From the NCBI RefSeq assembly GCF_030063335.1, contig NZ_JASISW010000001.1, forward strand, positions 124,001 to 188,000: a stretch of 64,000 nt of DNA, written 5' to 3'. A program made the position numbers and the translations under genes. Below, piece after piece: positions 39,339 to 48,197 of this stretch. Position 1 is the stretch's first letter, and each line of letters begins with the position of its first letter. Source of the stretch: Rhodococcus sp. G-MC3. GTDB taxonomy: Bacteria; Actinomycetota; Actinomycetes; Mycobacteriales; Mycobacteriaceae. A model generated the notes under the pieces. It searched no databases and was not told where the DNA came from. It saw nothing but the letters and a program-made list of their open reading frames with translations.

Positions 39339-40746
39339 CCTGGTCCCGCCCGAGGCGGCCCGGCATGAAGGCCGCCGCGACGATGCCCACGGCGACCGCC
39401 CCTGCTCCTACAAGCAACGCAGGCGCCAGAGCATTGGTGTAACCGGTGGGGGTCAACGATCCGCCCGCGCCGAGGAAAACGGCAGTCAGGACAGCGATCC
39501 CCAATGCAACGCCGATCTCCCTGATGGTGGAGTTGGTACTGCTGGCTGTGGCGTGATCGACCTCAGCCATGTCGACCAGCACGGCAGTGGCGGAGGGCGC
39601 GAAGGTGAGACCCATACCGACTCCAGCCATGACAAGAGCAGGGACCATCGAGATGTAAACGGTGTCCGGTCCCAGAATCGCCGCCATCCACACCAACGAT
39701 CCGGCTTGCAGGACGAGTCCGCTCACGAGCAGCGCCCGAAGACCGAGACGAGGCGCCAGAATCCCGGCGAGAGGCGCCACCACCATCGGCGCTGCCGTCC
39801 ATGGCAATGTTCGCAGACCAGCCTGGAACGGGGTGTATCCCATGACGATCTGCAGGTACTGCGACAGCAGGAACACGGCACCGAACATCCCGAGCGTGAA
39901 GGTGACGCCGATGACGTTCGCAATCGAGAAACTTCGCGATCGGAACAGCCGGAGTGGCACCACCGGGAATGCCGTTCGAGACTCTCTCAGTACGAAACCG
40001 GCGACGAGGACGGCAGAAGCGACGAACGAGAGCAGCACAGTTGTCGATGCCCACCCGTCGTCGTTTCCGTGCACCACGGCCCACACGAGCAGGAAGACAC
40101 CTGCTCCGGCCAGAACAATCCCCAGCATGTCCAACGGTTGGCGTCGTCCGCGCGACTCCTTCAGCGCAACGAGCGCGAGCGGCACGGCAATCAGCGCCAC
40201 CGGAACGTTGATCCAGAAGATCGCTTCCCAGGAGATGCCATCGACGACAGCCCCGCCCACAACGGGACCGAGAGCGACACCCAGGCCCGAGACGCCGCCC
40301 CAGATACCAATGGCGAGAGCACGTTTCGCAGCTGGAACTACGCCGGCAAGCAGCGTGAGCGAGAGCGGCATGATTGCCGCGGCGCCCGCACCTTGCACGG
40401 CTCGCGCCGCGATCAACAATGCGGGCGTCGAAGCCAGGGCTGACGCGATCGACGCCAGGGTGAACACGGCGATGCCGCCGAGAAACACGTTCCGCCTGCC
40501 CCATCGATCGCCGAGTGTTGCTGCGGCAAGCATGAGCGTCGCGAAGCTCAGCGTGTATGCGTTCAAGAACCATTGCAGTTGCCCGACCGACGCGCCAAGG
40601 TCGGCCTGGATGACCGCCAGCGCGCTCGTCATCACGAGGTTATCGAGCGTCGCCATGAACATCGGTAGCGATGCGGCCACGAGGCCCACCCAGATCGGGA
40701 TCGTGCGGACGGTGGAGCGACGAGGCGGAACAGTATTCGTTGCCAT
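39253..40746 (-). CDS. MFS multidrug transporter, DHA2 (EmrB/QacA) family
   Basis: 497 aa from ATG 40746, with GAAGGGTG upstream. About 14 hydrophobic helices. Family motifs: TLDNLVMTSALAVIQADLGAS (motif D1), LGDRWGRRNVFLGG (motif A), and GGVSGLGVALGPVVGGAVVDG (motif C), so a proton-coupled drug exporter is likely; substrate unknown. Divergent from a TetR regulator with a palindromic operator between. Confidence 0.9.
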   Translation of the reverse strand: MATNTVPPRRSTVRTIPIWVGLVAASLPMFMATLDNLVMTSALAVIQADLGASVGQLQWFLNAYTLSFATLMLAAATLGDRWGRRNVFLGGIAVFTLASIASALASTPALLIAARAVQGAGAAAIMPLSLTLLAGVVPAAKRALAIGIWGGVSGLGVALGPVVGGAVVDGISWEAIFWINVPVALIAVPLALVALKESRGRRQPLDMLGIVLAGAGVFLLVWAVVHGNDDGWASTTVLLSFVASAVLVAGFVLRESRTAFPVVPLRLFRSRSFSIANVIGVTFTLGMFGAVFLLSQYLQIVMGYTPFQAGLRTLPWTAAPMVVAPLAGILAPRLGLRALLVSGLVLQAGSLVWMAAILGPDTVYISMVPALVMAGVGMGLTFAPSATAVLVDMAEVDHATASSTNSTIREIGVALGIAVLTAVFLGAGGSLTPTGYTNALAPALLVGAGAVAVGIVAAAFMPGRLGRDQVRVVPGTPSSTGRLPESDASSPVAVQLP

Positions 40747-40827
40747 CGAAAGCACCCTTCGTAGGATGTGCGGCCGAGCCGCAGGCCGCTTGGTAAGCAT
40801 CGAATGATTACTTATGGAGTGACGCTA

Positions 40828-40845
40828 GTTATCAGCTGATAACCT
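40828..40845. promoter_or_regulatory. TetR operator palindrome with overlapping -10 element
   Basis: GTTATCAGCTGATAAC (40828-40843) is a perfect 16-bp palindrome between the divergent MFS and TetR genes. TAACCT (40840-40845), a TAnnnT-type -10, overlaps it and ends 6 nt before the TetR ATG at 40852, so a bound repressor would block that promoter. Confidence 0.7.
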
Positions 40846-40851
40846 GTCAAC

Positions 40852-41457
40852 ATGGCAGCACCGACGAAAACCACCCGCATGGACGCATCTGATCGCCGCG
40901 AACTGGTGCTGGCAGCCGCCACTCGTGCGTTTGCGCGAAGCGGATACGCCGGCACCACCACCGACGCGGTGGCAAGAGAAGCCGAGGTGTCCCAGCCGTA
41001 CGTCGTTCGTATGTTCGGCACCAAGATCGAACTGTTCACACTCGTCTTCCAGCGTTCCATCGACGGAATCATGGAGGCATTCGACGCGGTGCTCGCCGGC
41101 AACCATCCGTCCGACGACGTGTGGGCGGAGCTCGGCGCGGCGTATACCGAACTGGTCGCAGACCGCGACCTATTGCTGGTCATGATGCACGGATTCACCG
41201 CAGGACGGACGCCGGAAATCGGCGCGCAGAGCAGAGCGGGGATGGCCGCGATCTACGCGCAAATCGTCGATGGCACGGGCTGCACGCCCGACGACGCTCG
41301 GCAATTCATCGCACACGGCATGTTGCTCAATTGTCTGCTCGCGATGCAGGCGCCGGAGTTCGCCGAGAAGGGCTCCCCTCTCGGCGAACTGGCGGACTGC
41401 GCTTTCGGACCCGGCCTGGCGTTACTGAAAGCTCGAGACTCGAGGAACCAGGACTAG
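40852..41457 (+). CDS. TetR family regulator of the divergent MFS exporter
   Basis: 201 aa. HTH in residues 14-55 (RELVLAAATRAFARSGYAGTTTDAVAREAEVSQPYV; shown here across two motifs in order, helix 2-3 being AVAREAEVSQPYVVRMFGTK). A C-terminal TetR_C-like domain follows. Probable repressor of itself and the exporter, induced by exporter substrates. Its stop codon shares CTAG with the stop of the acyl-CoA dehydrogenase gene (4-bp convergent overlap). Confidence 0.88.
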   Translation: MAAPTKTTRMDASDRRELVLAAATRAFARSGYAGTTTDAVAREAEVSQPYVVRMFGTKIELFTLVFQRSIDGIMEAFDAVLAGNHPSDDVWAELGAAYTELVADRDLLLVMMHGFTAGRTPEIGAQSRAGMAAIYAQIVDGTGCTPDDARQFIAHGMLLNCLLAMQAPEFAEKGSPLGELADCAFGPGLALLKARDSRNQD

Positions 41458-43175
41458 GCCTTCATCTCGTAGACACCGTCGTAAGAAAGAACTTCGTTCC
41501 ACACTGCATCGAACCTCGAACGATCGACGACCGGTTTGCGGATCGCACCGAGGGCCCACGCCTGCTGCGCCTCGGTCGACGACGGCTTGCCGTGCAACGC
41601 AACGGCATAACCCGAAAAGTCCCGGATCTGAAAGTCGAAGATCTGGTCGAGAACCTCGTTCGAGACGGAGTCCGCGCCCTCGAGAATCAGGTGGCCGTAC
41701 ACGACGAGTGAAAACAGGTGACCGACGTTGAGCAGGAAGTCGAGGTCTTTTTGCTGGCCTTCGTCGGGTGCCGAATCGGTCAGGAACTGCTTGAACGCCA
41801 GCACCTGTTCGTGGAAGCGGCCGACGTTCGGTACATGCGAGTACTTCTCGTACGTCGGTGCCCAGTCGTGGAACCGAACCTTTCCTGCCCCGCGTGCCGG
41901 GCCCTGAGCGAAGAAGAACGCGTCGTCGACCGCGTCGGTGCGTGTACCCACCTCCGGGTACTCGGTGGGCGCGAACATGTATGCAGGCATGAACTTCAAC
42001 ATCAGTGCGACGTTGACGTGCACTGTTCCTTCGAGTTTCGGCAATGTTCCGATCAGCTGCGCTGCTTCGCGGAAGTATGCGTCCTTCTCGTATCCCTTTG
42101 CTGCGATGACGTCGTGCAGAACACGCACTGTTGTCTCGCCTTCGGAGGTGACCTTAGCCTTGGTCATCGGATTGAACAGCAGGTAGCGGCGATCCTCCAG
42201 GCTTGCACTACGGAAGTAGTCCTTCGCCCTGGAGCTGAAGAGCTTCATCGCGATCAAGCGGGCGTACGCATCGACGAAACTCGCTCTCACATGCGGAAAT
42301 TCGGTGACCCTGTTTCCGTAGAGGATTCGATTGTGCGCGTGTGTGATCGCCTCGTGGAAGGCATGTTCGGTGATGCCGATCGATCCGGTGCAGAGGTTGA
42401 ACTTCCCGACGTTCACCGTGTTGAGTGCCGCGGAGAATGCGTCGGCGCCCGTATGCAGAATGTCCTCGGAGCGGACGGGGTAGTTCTCGAGCACGAACGT
42501 ACTGACGAACATCTGTCCGTGAACCACGTTGTCCCGCAACGAGTAATTGGCATGCCCACTGTCGGCCACGAAGAACACGTACGCGTCGGGGCCTTCGATG
42601 TCGGTCCGCCTGCCGAAGACGGACACCATTCCGGCGACGTTTCCGTTCCCGATGTAGTACTTCTCCCCCGACGCGGTGAATTCGATTTCGTCTTGTGGCG
42701 ACGGTTCCAGGAGGAGGTCGGTGGAGTAGACGTCGGCGCCGTGTGCTCGCTCGGACAATCCGAAGGCCATGACGCCGCCCTCATCGAGCACCCTTGCCGC
42801 TCGCCTCTTCGCAGACTCGTTCTCGCTCATCCAGATCGGCCCGAGTCCGAGCACTGTTACCTGCCAGGCGTACCAGTACGACAGACCGTAGAAGCCGAGG
42901 ATCTCACTGAGTACAGCATTACGAGATGCGTCCCAACGCTTGTTCGGATCGCCGTCGGCGTATTCGGCCGGTGTACAGAACGTCGCGAACAATTTCTCCT
43001 TCGCAATGAAGTCCAGGAAGTCTGCCGTCCACACGGCCCCGAGGTCGTCGGCGAGCAAACGTACTTTGCCGCGATCCTCGAACCAATCGATCAGCGCCGT
43101 CAACTGCCGGGCGGTCTCGTCGTCGAAGGTTGACGTGTCGAGTTTCGTGGGATCGAACAAAGCAAGGTTGGTCAC
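41454..43175 (-). CDS. Acyl-CoA dehydrogenase family protein
   Basis: 573 aa from GTG 43175 with AGGAGAGG upstream; an in-frame start at 43214 is less likely. Larger than classical acyl-CoA dehydrogenases (about 380 aa), close to long forms. Visible: GVMAFGLSERAHGADVYSTD (flavin region), YYIGNGNVAGMVSVFGRR, and a C-terminal helical extension. Oxidises an acyl-CoA or related thioester by family; substrate unknown. It stands alone between TetR and proS, with 98 bp up to the end of proS. Confidence 0.85.
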   Translation of the reverse strand: MTNLALFDPTKLDTSTFDDETARQLTALIDWFEDRGKVRLLADDLGAVWTADFLDFIAKEKLFATFCTPAEYADGDPNKRWDASRNAVLSEILGFYGLSYWYAWQVTVLGLGPIWMSENESAKRRAARVLDEGGVMAFGLSERAHGADVYSTDLLLEPSPQDEIEFTASGEKYYIGNGNVAGMVSVFGRRTDIEGPDAYVFFVADSGHANYSLRDNVVHGQMFVSTFVLENYPVRSEDILHTGADAFSAALNTVNVGKFNLCTGSIGITEHAFHEAITHAHNRILYGNRVTEFPHVRASFVDAYARLIAMKLFSSRAKDYFRSASLEDRRYLLFNPMTKAKVTSEGETTVRVLHDVIAAKGYEKDAYFREAAQLIGTLPKLEGTVHVNVALMLKFMPAYMFAPTEYPEVGTRTDAVDDAFFFAQGPARGAGKVRFHDWAPTYEKYSHVPNVGRFHEQVLAFKQFLTDSAPDEGQQKDLDFLLNVGHLFSLVVYGHLILEGADSVSNEVLDQIFDFQIRDFSGYAVALHGKPSSTEAQQAWALGAIRKPVVDRSRFDAVWNEVLSYDGVYEMKA

Positions 43176-43274
43176 TCCGGTACCTCTCCTAGTCGGACGA
43201 GCAAGCTCGGGCACTCCGCAAGCTCCGCTCTCGCACCCAAAGCTACCAGCGAGTAACCGACCAGAACAGGGAAA

Positions 43275-45026
43275 TCAGACGGCCGTTCGGACTGCCTTCA
43301 CGATCTCTGCGGCAGCAGTATCCTTGTCCAGCTCACGGCTCTCGCCTGTGAATCGGTCACGAAGTTCGACCTTGCCGTCCGCCCAGCCGCGTCCCACGAC
43401 GACGACGAGTGGCATGCCGAGCAGCTCGGAGTCTTTGAACTTCACCCCCGGAGACGCCTTGCGGTCGTCCAACAACACCTCGAGACCTTGAATGTCGAGT
43501 GCCGATGCGATCGCCTCGGCGCCCTCTCTCGCGGCCTCGTCTTTGTTGGCGATGACCAGATGAACGTCGAACGGCGCGATCTCGGCAGGCCAGCGCAGGC
43601 CCTTGTCGTCATGCATCTGCTCGGCGACGACGGCGACCATGCGGGAGATTCCGACGCCGTACGAACCCTGCACCAGACGGACCGGTTTGCCGTTCTCGCC
43701 GAGAACGTCGACGGCGAAGGCATCGGTGTACTTGCTTCCGAGCTGGAAGATGTGTCCGATCTCGATGCCACGGGCGGTGACGAGGTTTCCACGTCCGTCG
43801 GGAGACGGATCACCGTCGCGCACCTCGGCCGCCTCGATGGTGCCGTCGGGGATGAAATCACGGCCGGCGACGAGGTCGACAACGTGCTTGCCCTCGACAT
43901 CGGCGCCGGTGATCCATGAGGTGCCGTTCACGACCCTCGGGTCGACGAGGTAACGCACGTCATTGGCGAGGAGCGCACGTGGGCCGATGTATCCACGAAC
44001 CAAGAACGGGTTCGCCTCGAAATCGGCGTCACCAAGAAGCTCGAACTCGGCCGGCTCCAGCGCCGCTTCGAGACGCTTTTCGTCGACCGCGCGGTCGCCG
44101 GGCAGGCCGACGGCGAGCAGTTCCCACTCGCCACCGGGCAGGCGAGTCTTGAGAAGGATGTTCTTCAGAGTGTCGGCACCGGTGATCGCGCGACCCAGGT
44201 CGGCCGAGTTGGCCCAGTCGACCAGTGTCGCGATGGTCGGGGTGTCGCCGGTTTCGTAGTCCACGGCTGGAGGCTGTCCCTCGATGGGGCGCGACTCCGG
44301 CGCTGCGGTCGTCACGGCTTCCACGTTTGCGGCGTAGCCCGACTCGATGCACCGCACGTAGGTGTCCTCGCCGATGGCGCTCTCGGCCAGGAACTCCTCG
44401 GACGCGCTGCCACCCATTGCGCCGGATGTAGCTGCGACAATCACGTACTTCACGCCGAGGCGAGCGAAGATGCGCTGGTAGGCCTCACGGTGGGCGTGGT
44501 ACGACGCCTTCAGCCCGTCCTCGTCGAGGTCGAAGGAGTACGAGTCCTTCATGACGAATTCACGCCCGCGCAGGATGCCTGCACGGGGACGCTCCTCGTC
44601 CCGGTACTTCGTCTGAATCTGGTACAAGGTCACGGGCAGGTCCTTGTAGGAGTTGTATTCGCCCTTGACCGTCAACGCGAACAGTTCTTCGTGTGTCGGC
44701 CCGAGCAACATGTCGTTGCCCTTTCGGTCCTGCAGCCGAAAGAGCGCAGGGCCATATTCGGTCCAGCGGTTGGTGGTCTCGTACGGTTCGCGAGGCAGCA
44801 GTGCAGGCAGCGAAATCTCCTGTGCGCCGATCGCATTCATCTCTTCTCGTACGACGCGTTCGATCTCTCGGAGCACCCGAAGTCCGAGTGGCAGCCACGA
44901 GTAGACACCAGGCGCGATACGACGGACGTAACCGGCACGCACCAACAGCTTGTGGCTGTCGACTTCGGCGTCAGCGGGGTCGTCGCGAAGGGTACGGAGG
45001 AACAACTGCGAAAGACGGGTGATCAC
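43275..45026 (-). CDS. proS: Prolyl-tRNA synthetase (bacterial type with editing insert)
   Basis: 583 aa, bacterial-type length. Class II motifs: motif 1 near [20 protein letters not shown], motif 2 [21 protein letters not shown], and motif 3 [17 protein letters not shown]. The central INS editing domain (about 230-400) is present, followed by the anticodon-binding domain. No T-box leader fits in the short upstream gap. Divergent from yaaA. Confidence 0.97.
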   Translation of the reverse strand: MITRLSQLFLRTLRDDPADAEVDSHKLLVRAGYVRRIAPGVYSWLPLGLRVLREIERVVREEMNAIGAQEISLPALLPREPYETTNRWTEYGPALFRLQDRKGNDMLLGPTHEELFALTVKGEYNSYKDLPVTLYQIQTKYRDEERPRAGILRGREFVMKDSYSFDLDEDGLKASYHAHREAYQRIFARLGVKYVIVAATSGAMGGSASEEFLAESAIGEDTYVRCIESGYAANVEAVTTAAPESRPIEGQPPAVDYETGDTPTIATLVDWANSADLGRAITGADTLKNILLKTRLPGGEWELLAVGLPGDRAVDEKRLEAALEPAEFELLGDADFEANPFLVRGYIGPRALLANDVRYLVDPRVVNGTSWITGADVEGKHVVDLVAGRDFIPDGTIEAAEVRDGDPSPDGRGNLVTARGIEIGHIFQLGSKYTDAFAVDVLGENGKPVRLVQGSYGVGISRMVAVVAEQMHDDKGLRWPAEIAPFDVHLVIANKDEAAREGAEAIASALDIQGLEVLLDDRKASPGVKFKDSELLGMPLVVVVGRGWADGKVELRDRFTGESRELDKDTAAAEIVKAVRTAV

Positions 45027-45074
45027 GGGGTACGAGAGTAGTCGGTGCTCCGCAGGTAGGTAACGTTGCTCCCC

Positions 45075-45818
45075 GTGCTGATTCTGCTGCCTCCGTCCGA
45101 AACGAAGTCCGACGGCGGCGACGGCTCCCCTCTCGATCTCGACGTTCTGTCGCTGCCGCGGCTCAATCCACTCCGCCAGAAGCTTGCCGACGCACTCGTC
45201 GAGCTGTCCAACGACATACCTGCATCCAGCGCAGCCCTCGGGCTCGGGCCGACCCAGGCCGACGAGATCGAACGCAACGCCGCGCTCTGGGTTTCTCCCA
45301 CCGCCCCGGCGCTGAGCCGCTACACCGGCGTCCTCTACGACGCACTCGATGCTCGCACGTTCACCAAAGCAGGCCGCGCGCGCGCAGCAGCTCGACTGTG
45401 GATCGGGTCGGCGTTGTTCGGGGCGCTGAGGGCATACGACCCGATTCCGTCCTACCGACTCTCAGGTGGATCGAAGATTCCAGGCTTCGGCACCCTGCGT
45501 ACGCATTGGAAACCCGAGCTCGCGGACGCCGTGGAAGCCGAGGCAGACGGGCTCGTCGTCGACCTCCGATCGGGGACGTATCAGCAACTGGGCCCCGTGC
45601 CCGGCGCGATCACCGCAACAGTTCTGACGGAGAAGCCCGACGGCACGAGGTCCGTCGTGAGCCATTTCAACAAGCACCACAAGGGCGTGCTTGCGCGTGC
45701 CCTCACGCTGACGACGGCCGAGCCGAAGGACGTACGTGGTCTTGCCCGCGTTGCCTCCAAGGCCGGCCTCCATGTCGAGGTCGCATCGGCAACCGAACTG
45801 ATCGTGCTCACCGAATGA
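45075..45818 (+). CDS. yaaA: YaaA family protein (DUF328)
   Basis: 247 aa from GTG 45075, matching the family start [11 protein letters not shown]; a TTG three codons earlier is less likely. Family features: [22 protein letters not shown] and [11 protein letters not shown]. The E. coli homologue lowers free iron under hydrogen peroxide stress and binds DNA. Overlaps the DUF2786 gene by 4 bp (ATGA). Confidence 0.9.
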   Translation: MLILLPPSETKSDGGDGSPLDLDVLSLPRLNPLRQKLADALVELSNDIPASSAALGLGPTQADEIERNAALWVSPTAPALSRYTGVLYDALDARTFTKAGRARAAARLWIGSALFGALRAYDPIPSYRLSGGSKIPGFGTLRTHWKPELADAVEAEADGLVVDLRSGTYQQLGPVPGAITATVLTEKPDGTRSVVSHFNKHHKGVLARALTLTTAEPKDVRGLARVASKAGLHVEVASATELIVLTE

Positions 45819-47038
45819 ACCCGGTACCAGGATTGCTTCGGCAAGGAGCAGACGCGTCCTACGGCAAGGGTAGGGCTCTGCGCACCGTGGACAGCATCGC
45901 CGATCAGCTGATCGCCCTCGAAGACCACGATGCTTCGGCGCTGGCTTCGTTGGCACTGACCAATATGATCGCGACGATGTACGAGGCAGGTTGGCAGCCT
46001 TTCGACCTCCTTCATATCGTGCGGCGCCAACAAACGGTGGCGGTGTCCTCGCTCGCCGCTGCCGTATTGCTTCATCAGTCCGATCTCGACGACGCGCTCG
46101 ATCGCGCTCCCGACCACTGGGTCGATCAACTGTCCGAGATCTGCGCCGCGTACCCCAAGGCTGCATCCCGGGTAGAGCCGTCGCCCAGCTTTCTCGCTGC
46201 ACTGTTGAAGGCGAGCGGCAAGACCGATTACATTGCGGCCAACGACCAATGGATAGCAGTACTCGCATTGCTGGGGCAGTGGCAGTCTCTGCCACGGTGG
46301 CCCAAAGTCGGGCCGTTCCCGTCTCAGTGGCCGAAGCAGCGGGCTCCGCGAACACAAGCCCCGGTCGGCGGAAACAACTCTCCGAATGCGAAGGCATTGG
46401 GGCGAATTCGAGGACTGCTCGCCAAAGCCGATGCCACCGATTTCGAGGAAGAAGCCGAGACTCTCACGGCCAAAGCGCAGGAGTTGATGACTCGGTACTC
46501 CATCGATTCGCTACTACTGACCGAGGGAAACGTCGATGTGATCAGCAGGCGTCTGCACGTGGACAATCCCCACGGCCCGCCCAAAGCTCAACTACTGCAC
46601 GGGGTAAGCACCGTCAACCGAGTCAAGACCATCTGGGATCCCGAGTTCGCGATCGCGACCCTCGTCGGTTCGCCCGTCGATGTGGAACAAACTGAAATCT
46701 TGTTCACATCGTTATTGATTCAGGCGACGCGTTCGCTGTCGCACTCCCCCAAAGCCAAGCGGCGCAAAGGTTCTGCATCTGCGGCATTCGGCAAAGCCTT
46801 CCTCTATGCGTACGCGGTGAGGATCGGCGAGAGACTGACCGAGGTCGATGCGCACGCGGTCGAGGAGGCGTCGGAACATTCCGGCAACCTTCTTCCCATG
46901 TTGGCAGCCCAGACAATTGCGGTCGACCAGGAATTCGATCGGCTCTTCCCCCGGGTCAGGACGATGCGCGGCCCAAGGCTCGACGCCGAAGGCTGGGAGT
47001 CAGGGCATGCGGCGGCCGACGAGGCAACTCTGCGTTAG
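45815..47038 (+). CDS. DUF2786 domain protein
   Basis: 407 aa from ATG 45815. The DUF2786 domain is seen near residues 190-230 (LGRIRGLLAKADATDFEEEAETLTAKAQELMTRY; motif given in two parts by position), flanked by a helical N-terminal half and a C-terminal region ending with acidic and Leu-rich segments. Function unknown. Translationally coupled to yaaA, and ends 10 bp before the first 58-bp palindromic element. Confidence 0.75.
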   Translation: MNPVPGLLRQGADASYGKGRALRTVDSIADQLIALEDHDASALASLALTNMIATMYEAGWQPFDLLHIVRRQQTVAVSSLAAAVLLHQSDLDDALDRAPDHWVDQLSEICAAYPKAASRVEPSPSFLAALLKASGKTDYIAANDQWIAVLALLGQWQSLPRWPKVGPFPSQWPKQRAPRTQAPVGGNNSPNAKALGRIRGLLAKADATDFEEEAETLTAKAQELMTRYSIDSLLLTEGNVDVISRRLHVDNPHGPPKAQLLHGVSTVNRVKTIWDPEFAIATLVGSPVDVEQTEILFTSLLIQATRSLSHSPKAKRRKGSASAAFGKAFLYAYAVRIGERLTEVDAHAVEEASEHSGNLLPMLAAQTIAVDQEFDRLFPRVRTMRGPRLDAEGWESGHAAADEATLR

Positions 47039-47048
47039 CTCCGCATCG

Positions 47049-47106
47049 GCCGACAGACTATTCGGTTGCCGTCCTGTACAGGACGGCATCGGAATATTTC
47101 GTCGGC
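47049..47106. repeat. 58-bp palindromic element, copy 1
   Basis: Near-perfect dyad centred on CCTGTACAGG at 47073-47082, outer arms GCCGA/TCGGC at 47049-47053 and 47102-47106. 47 of 58 positions match the copy at 48119-48176. It lies between the convergent DUF2786 and AbiEi/DUF559-like genes, ending 3 bp before the latter's stop, and could also terminate both transcripts. Confidence 0.85.
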
Positions 47107-47109
47107 AAC

Positions 47110-48012
47110 TCATCGCCTGCGTTCCACCCTCTGGCATGCGCGGTCGAATTTGGCCCGGACGCTGCCAAAATTCCACAGATCTTTCCACGTCCACCTGATG
47201 ACCTCGAGACCCCGATCGCGCATGTCATCCTCCCTCATCTTCTCTTTGACATTCGATTCTCCGCTCGCATACTTGCCCAACCCGTCGAATTCGCCGACGA
47301 GCTTCCACCGCTTCCAGTAGAAGTCCACCCGTGCAAGGAAACGGCCCTGGACCTCGAGCACCTGTTGCAGAATCGGATCCGGAAATCCGAACTCTGCCAT
47401 TCGCAGTCTGCTCAGCGACTCTCCCGGGCTCTCGCTCAGACCGTTCATGCTGGAGATCGCCCGGCGCGCTGCACCTATCCCGGCAGCGCGTGTGGAGGAC
47501 TGCACTGCGGCCCGCAACTGGTCCATCGACACCTTCTTGGATCTCAACGCCGAATCCCCAATCACCACCGCGTGATCGAGATCCATAATCCGCGAGCAGT
47601 CAATCACGGTGCGATCGATGGTGGTCATGCGCAATCCCTCGGATGTGGTGACGAACTTGTCCGACAACGCGGTCGTGTGCACGTGCATCCTCGGGGTAGT
47701 TCGGCGGTGTCCGTTCAGTACGGTCATATGCACCCGCTCCAGGCTCGTATCCCACAAGTCGAGTCCGTGTAGAACGGCAGCAGAGATATGGCTTGCAACA
47801 GCATTGTCGGCGTTCGCGCGGAGAGTGGCGATCGTCGCGAGCCGGTGCTTGCGCTCGGCATCGAGAGATATGAACAAGTCGTGCTTCACGTAATTTCCAG
47901 GAGTGATGCGATGCAATTCGCCTCGCGTACAAAGTCGTTGCAGATCGGTGTTGGAATAGCCGGCCGCCAGAGCAGACGAGCGAGCAATCAATCCATGTGA
48001 ATCAGGGTGCAT
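47110..48012 (-). CDS. AbiEi-like N-terminus with DUF559-type endonuclease-like C-terminus
   Basis: 300 aa from ATG 48012; a GTG at 48027 is also in frame, and a start inside the palindrome at 48159 is not credible. The N-terminal half resembles the AbiEi-type antitoxin/HTH fold (LAAGYSNTDLQRLCTRGELHRITPG). The C-terminal part (about 228-300) resembles DUF559/Vsr-like nucleases: ARVDFYWKRWKLVGEFDG with Asp and Glu in the expected places, then RDRGLEVIRWTW. One catalytic-region His of related proteins is replaced by Lys-Tyr. The gene is bracketed by two similar palindromes. Confidence 0.75.
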   Translation of the reverse strand: MHPDSHGLIARSSALAAGYSNTDLQRLCTRGELHRITPGNYVKHDLFISLDAERKHRLATIATLRANADNAVASHISAAVLHGLDLWDTSLERVHMTVLNGHRRTTPRMHVHTTALSDKFVTTSEGLRMTTIDRTVIDCSRIMDLDHAVVIGDSALRSKKVSMDQLRAAVQSSTRAAGIGAARRAISSMNGLSESPGESLSRLRMAEFGFPDPILQQVLEVQGRFLARVDFYWKRWKLVGEFDGLGKYASGESNVKEKMREDDMRDRGLEVIRWTWKDLWNFGSVRAKFDRACQRVERRR

Positions 48013-48118
48013 ATGCAGATACTGCACCGAAGAACGAGCCGAAATCCGCCCTGAGCCAATCTGTGGATAACCCTTGCGTTGTGGATAAATAGCGAGACGG
48101 TCGTACCATTTGGAGCGC

Positions 48119-48176
48119 GCCGACAGATTGTTCAGATGCCGACCTGTACAGGTCGGCATCTGAACAAATCATCGGC
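48119..48176. repeat. 58-bp palindromic element, copy 2
   Basis: The centre 48128-48167 is a perfect 40-bp palindrome around CCTGTACAGG; outer arms GCCGA/TCGGC match copy 1. It lies between the efpA stop and the AbiEi/DUF559-like gene. Two of its differences from copy 1 are paired changes that keep base pairing. Confidence 0.85.
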
Positions 48177-48197
48177 AAGCAAACCGAGCACCCACAT

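Noticed and set aside
41718..43133. 471-codon open frame on the plus strand
   Set aside because: Antisense to the acyl-CoA dehydrogenase with no recognisable domain.
45027..45074. T-box leader for proS
   Set aside because: The upstream gap is too short and lacks T-box motifs.
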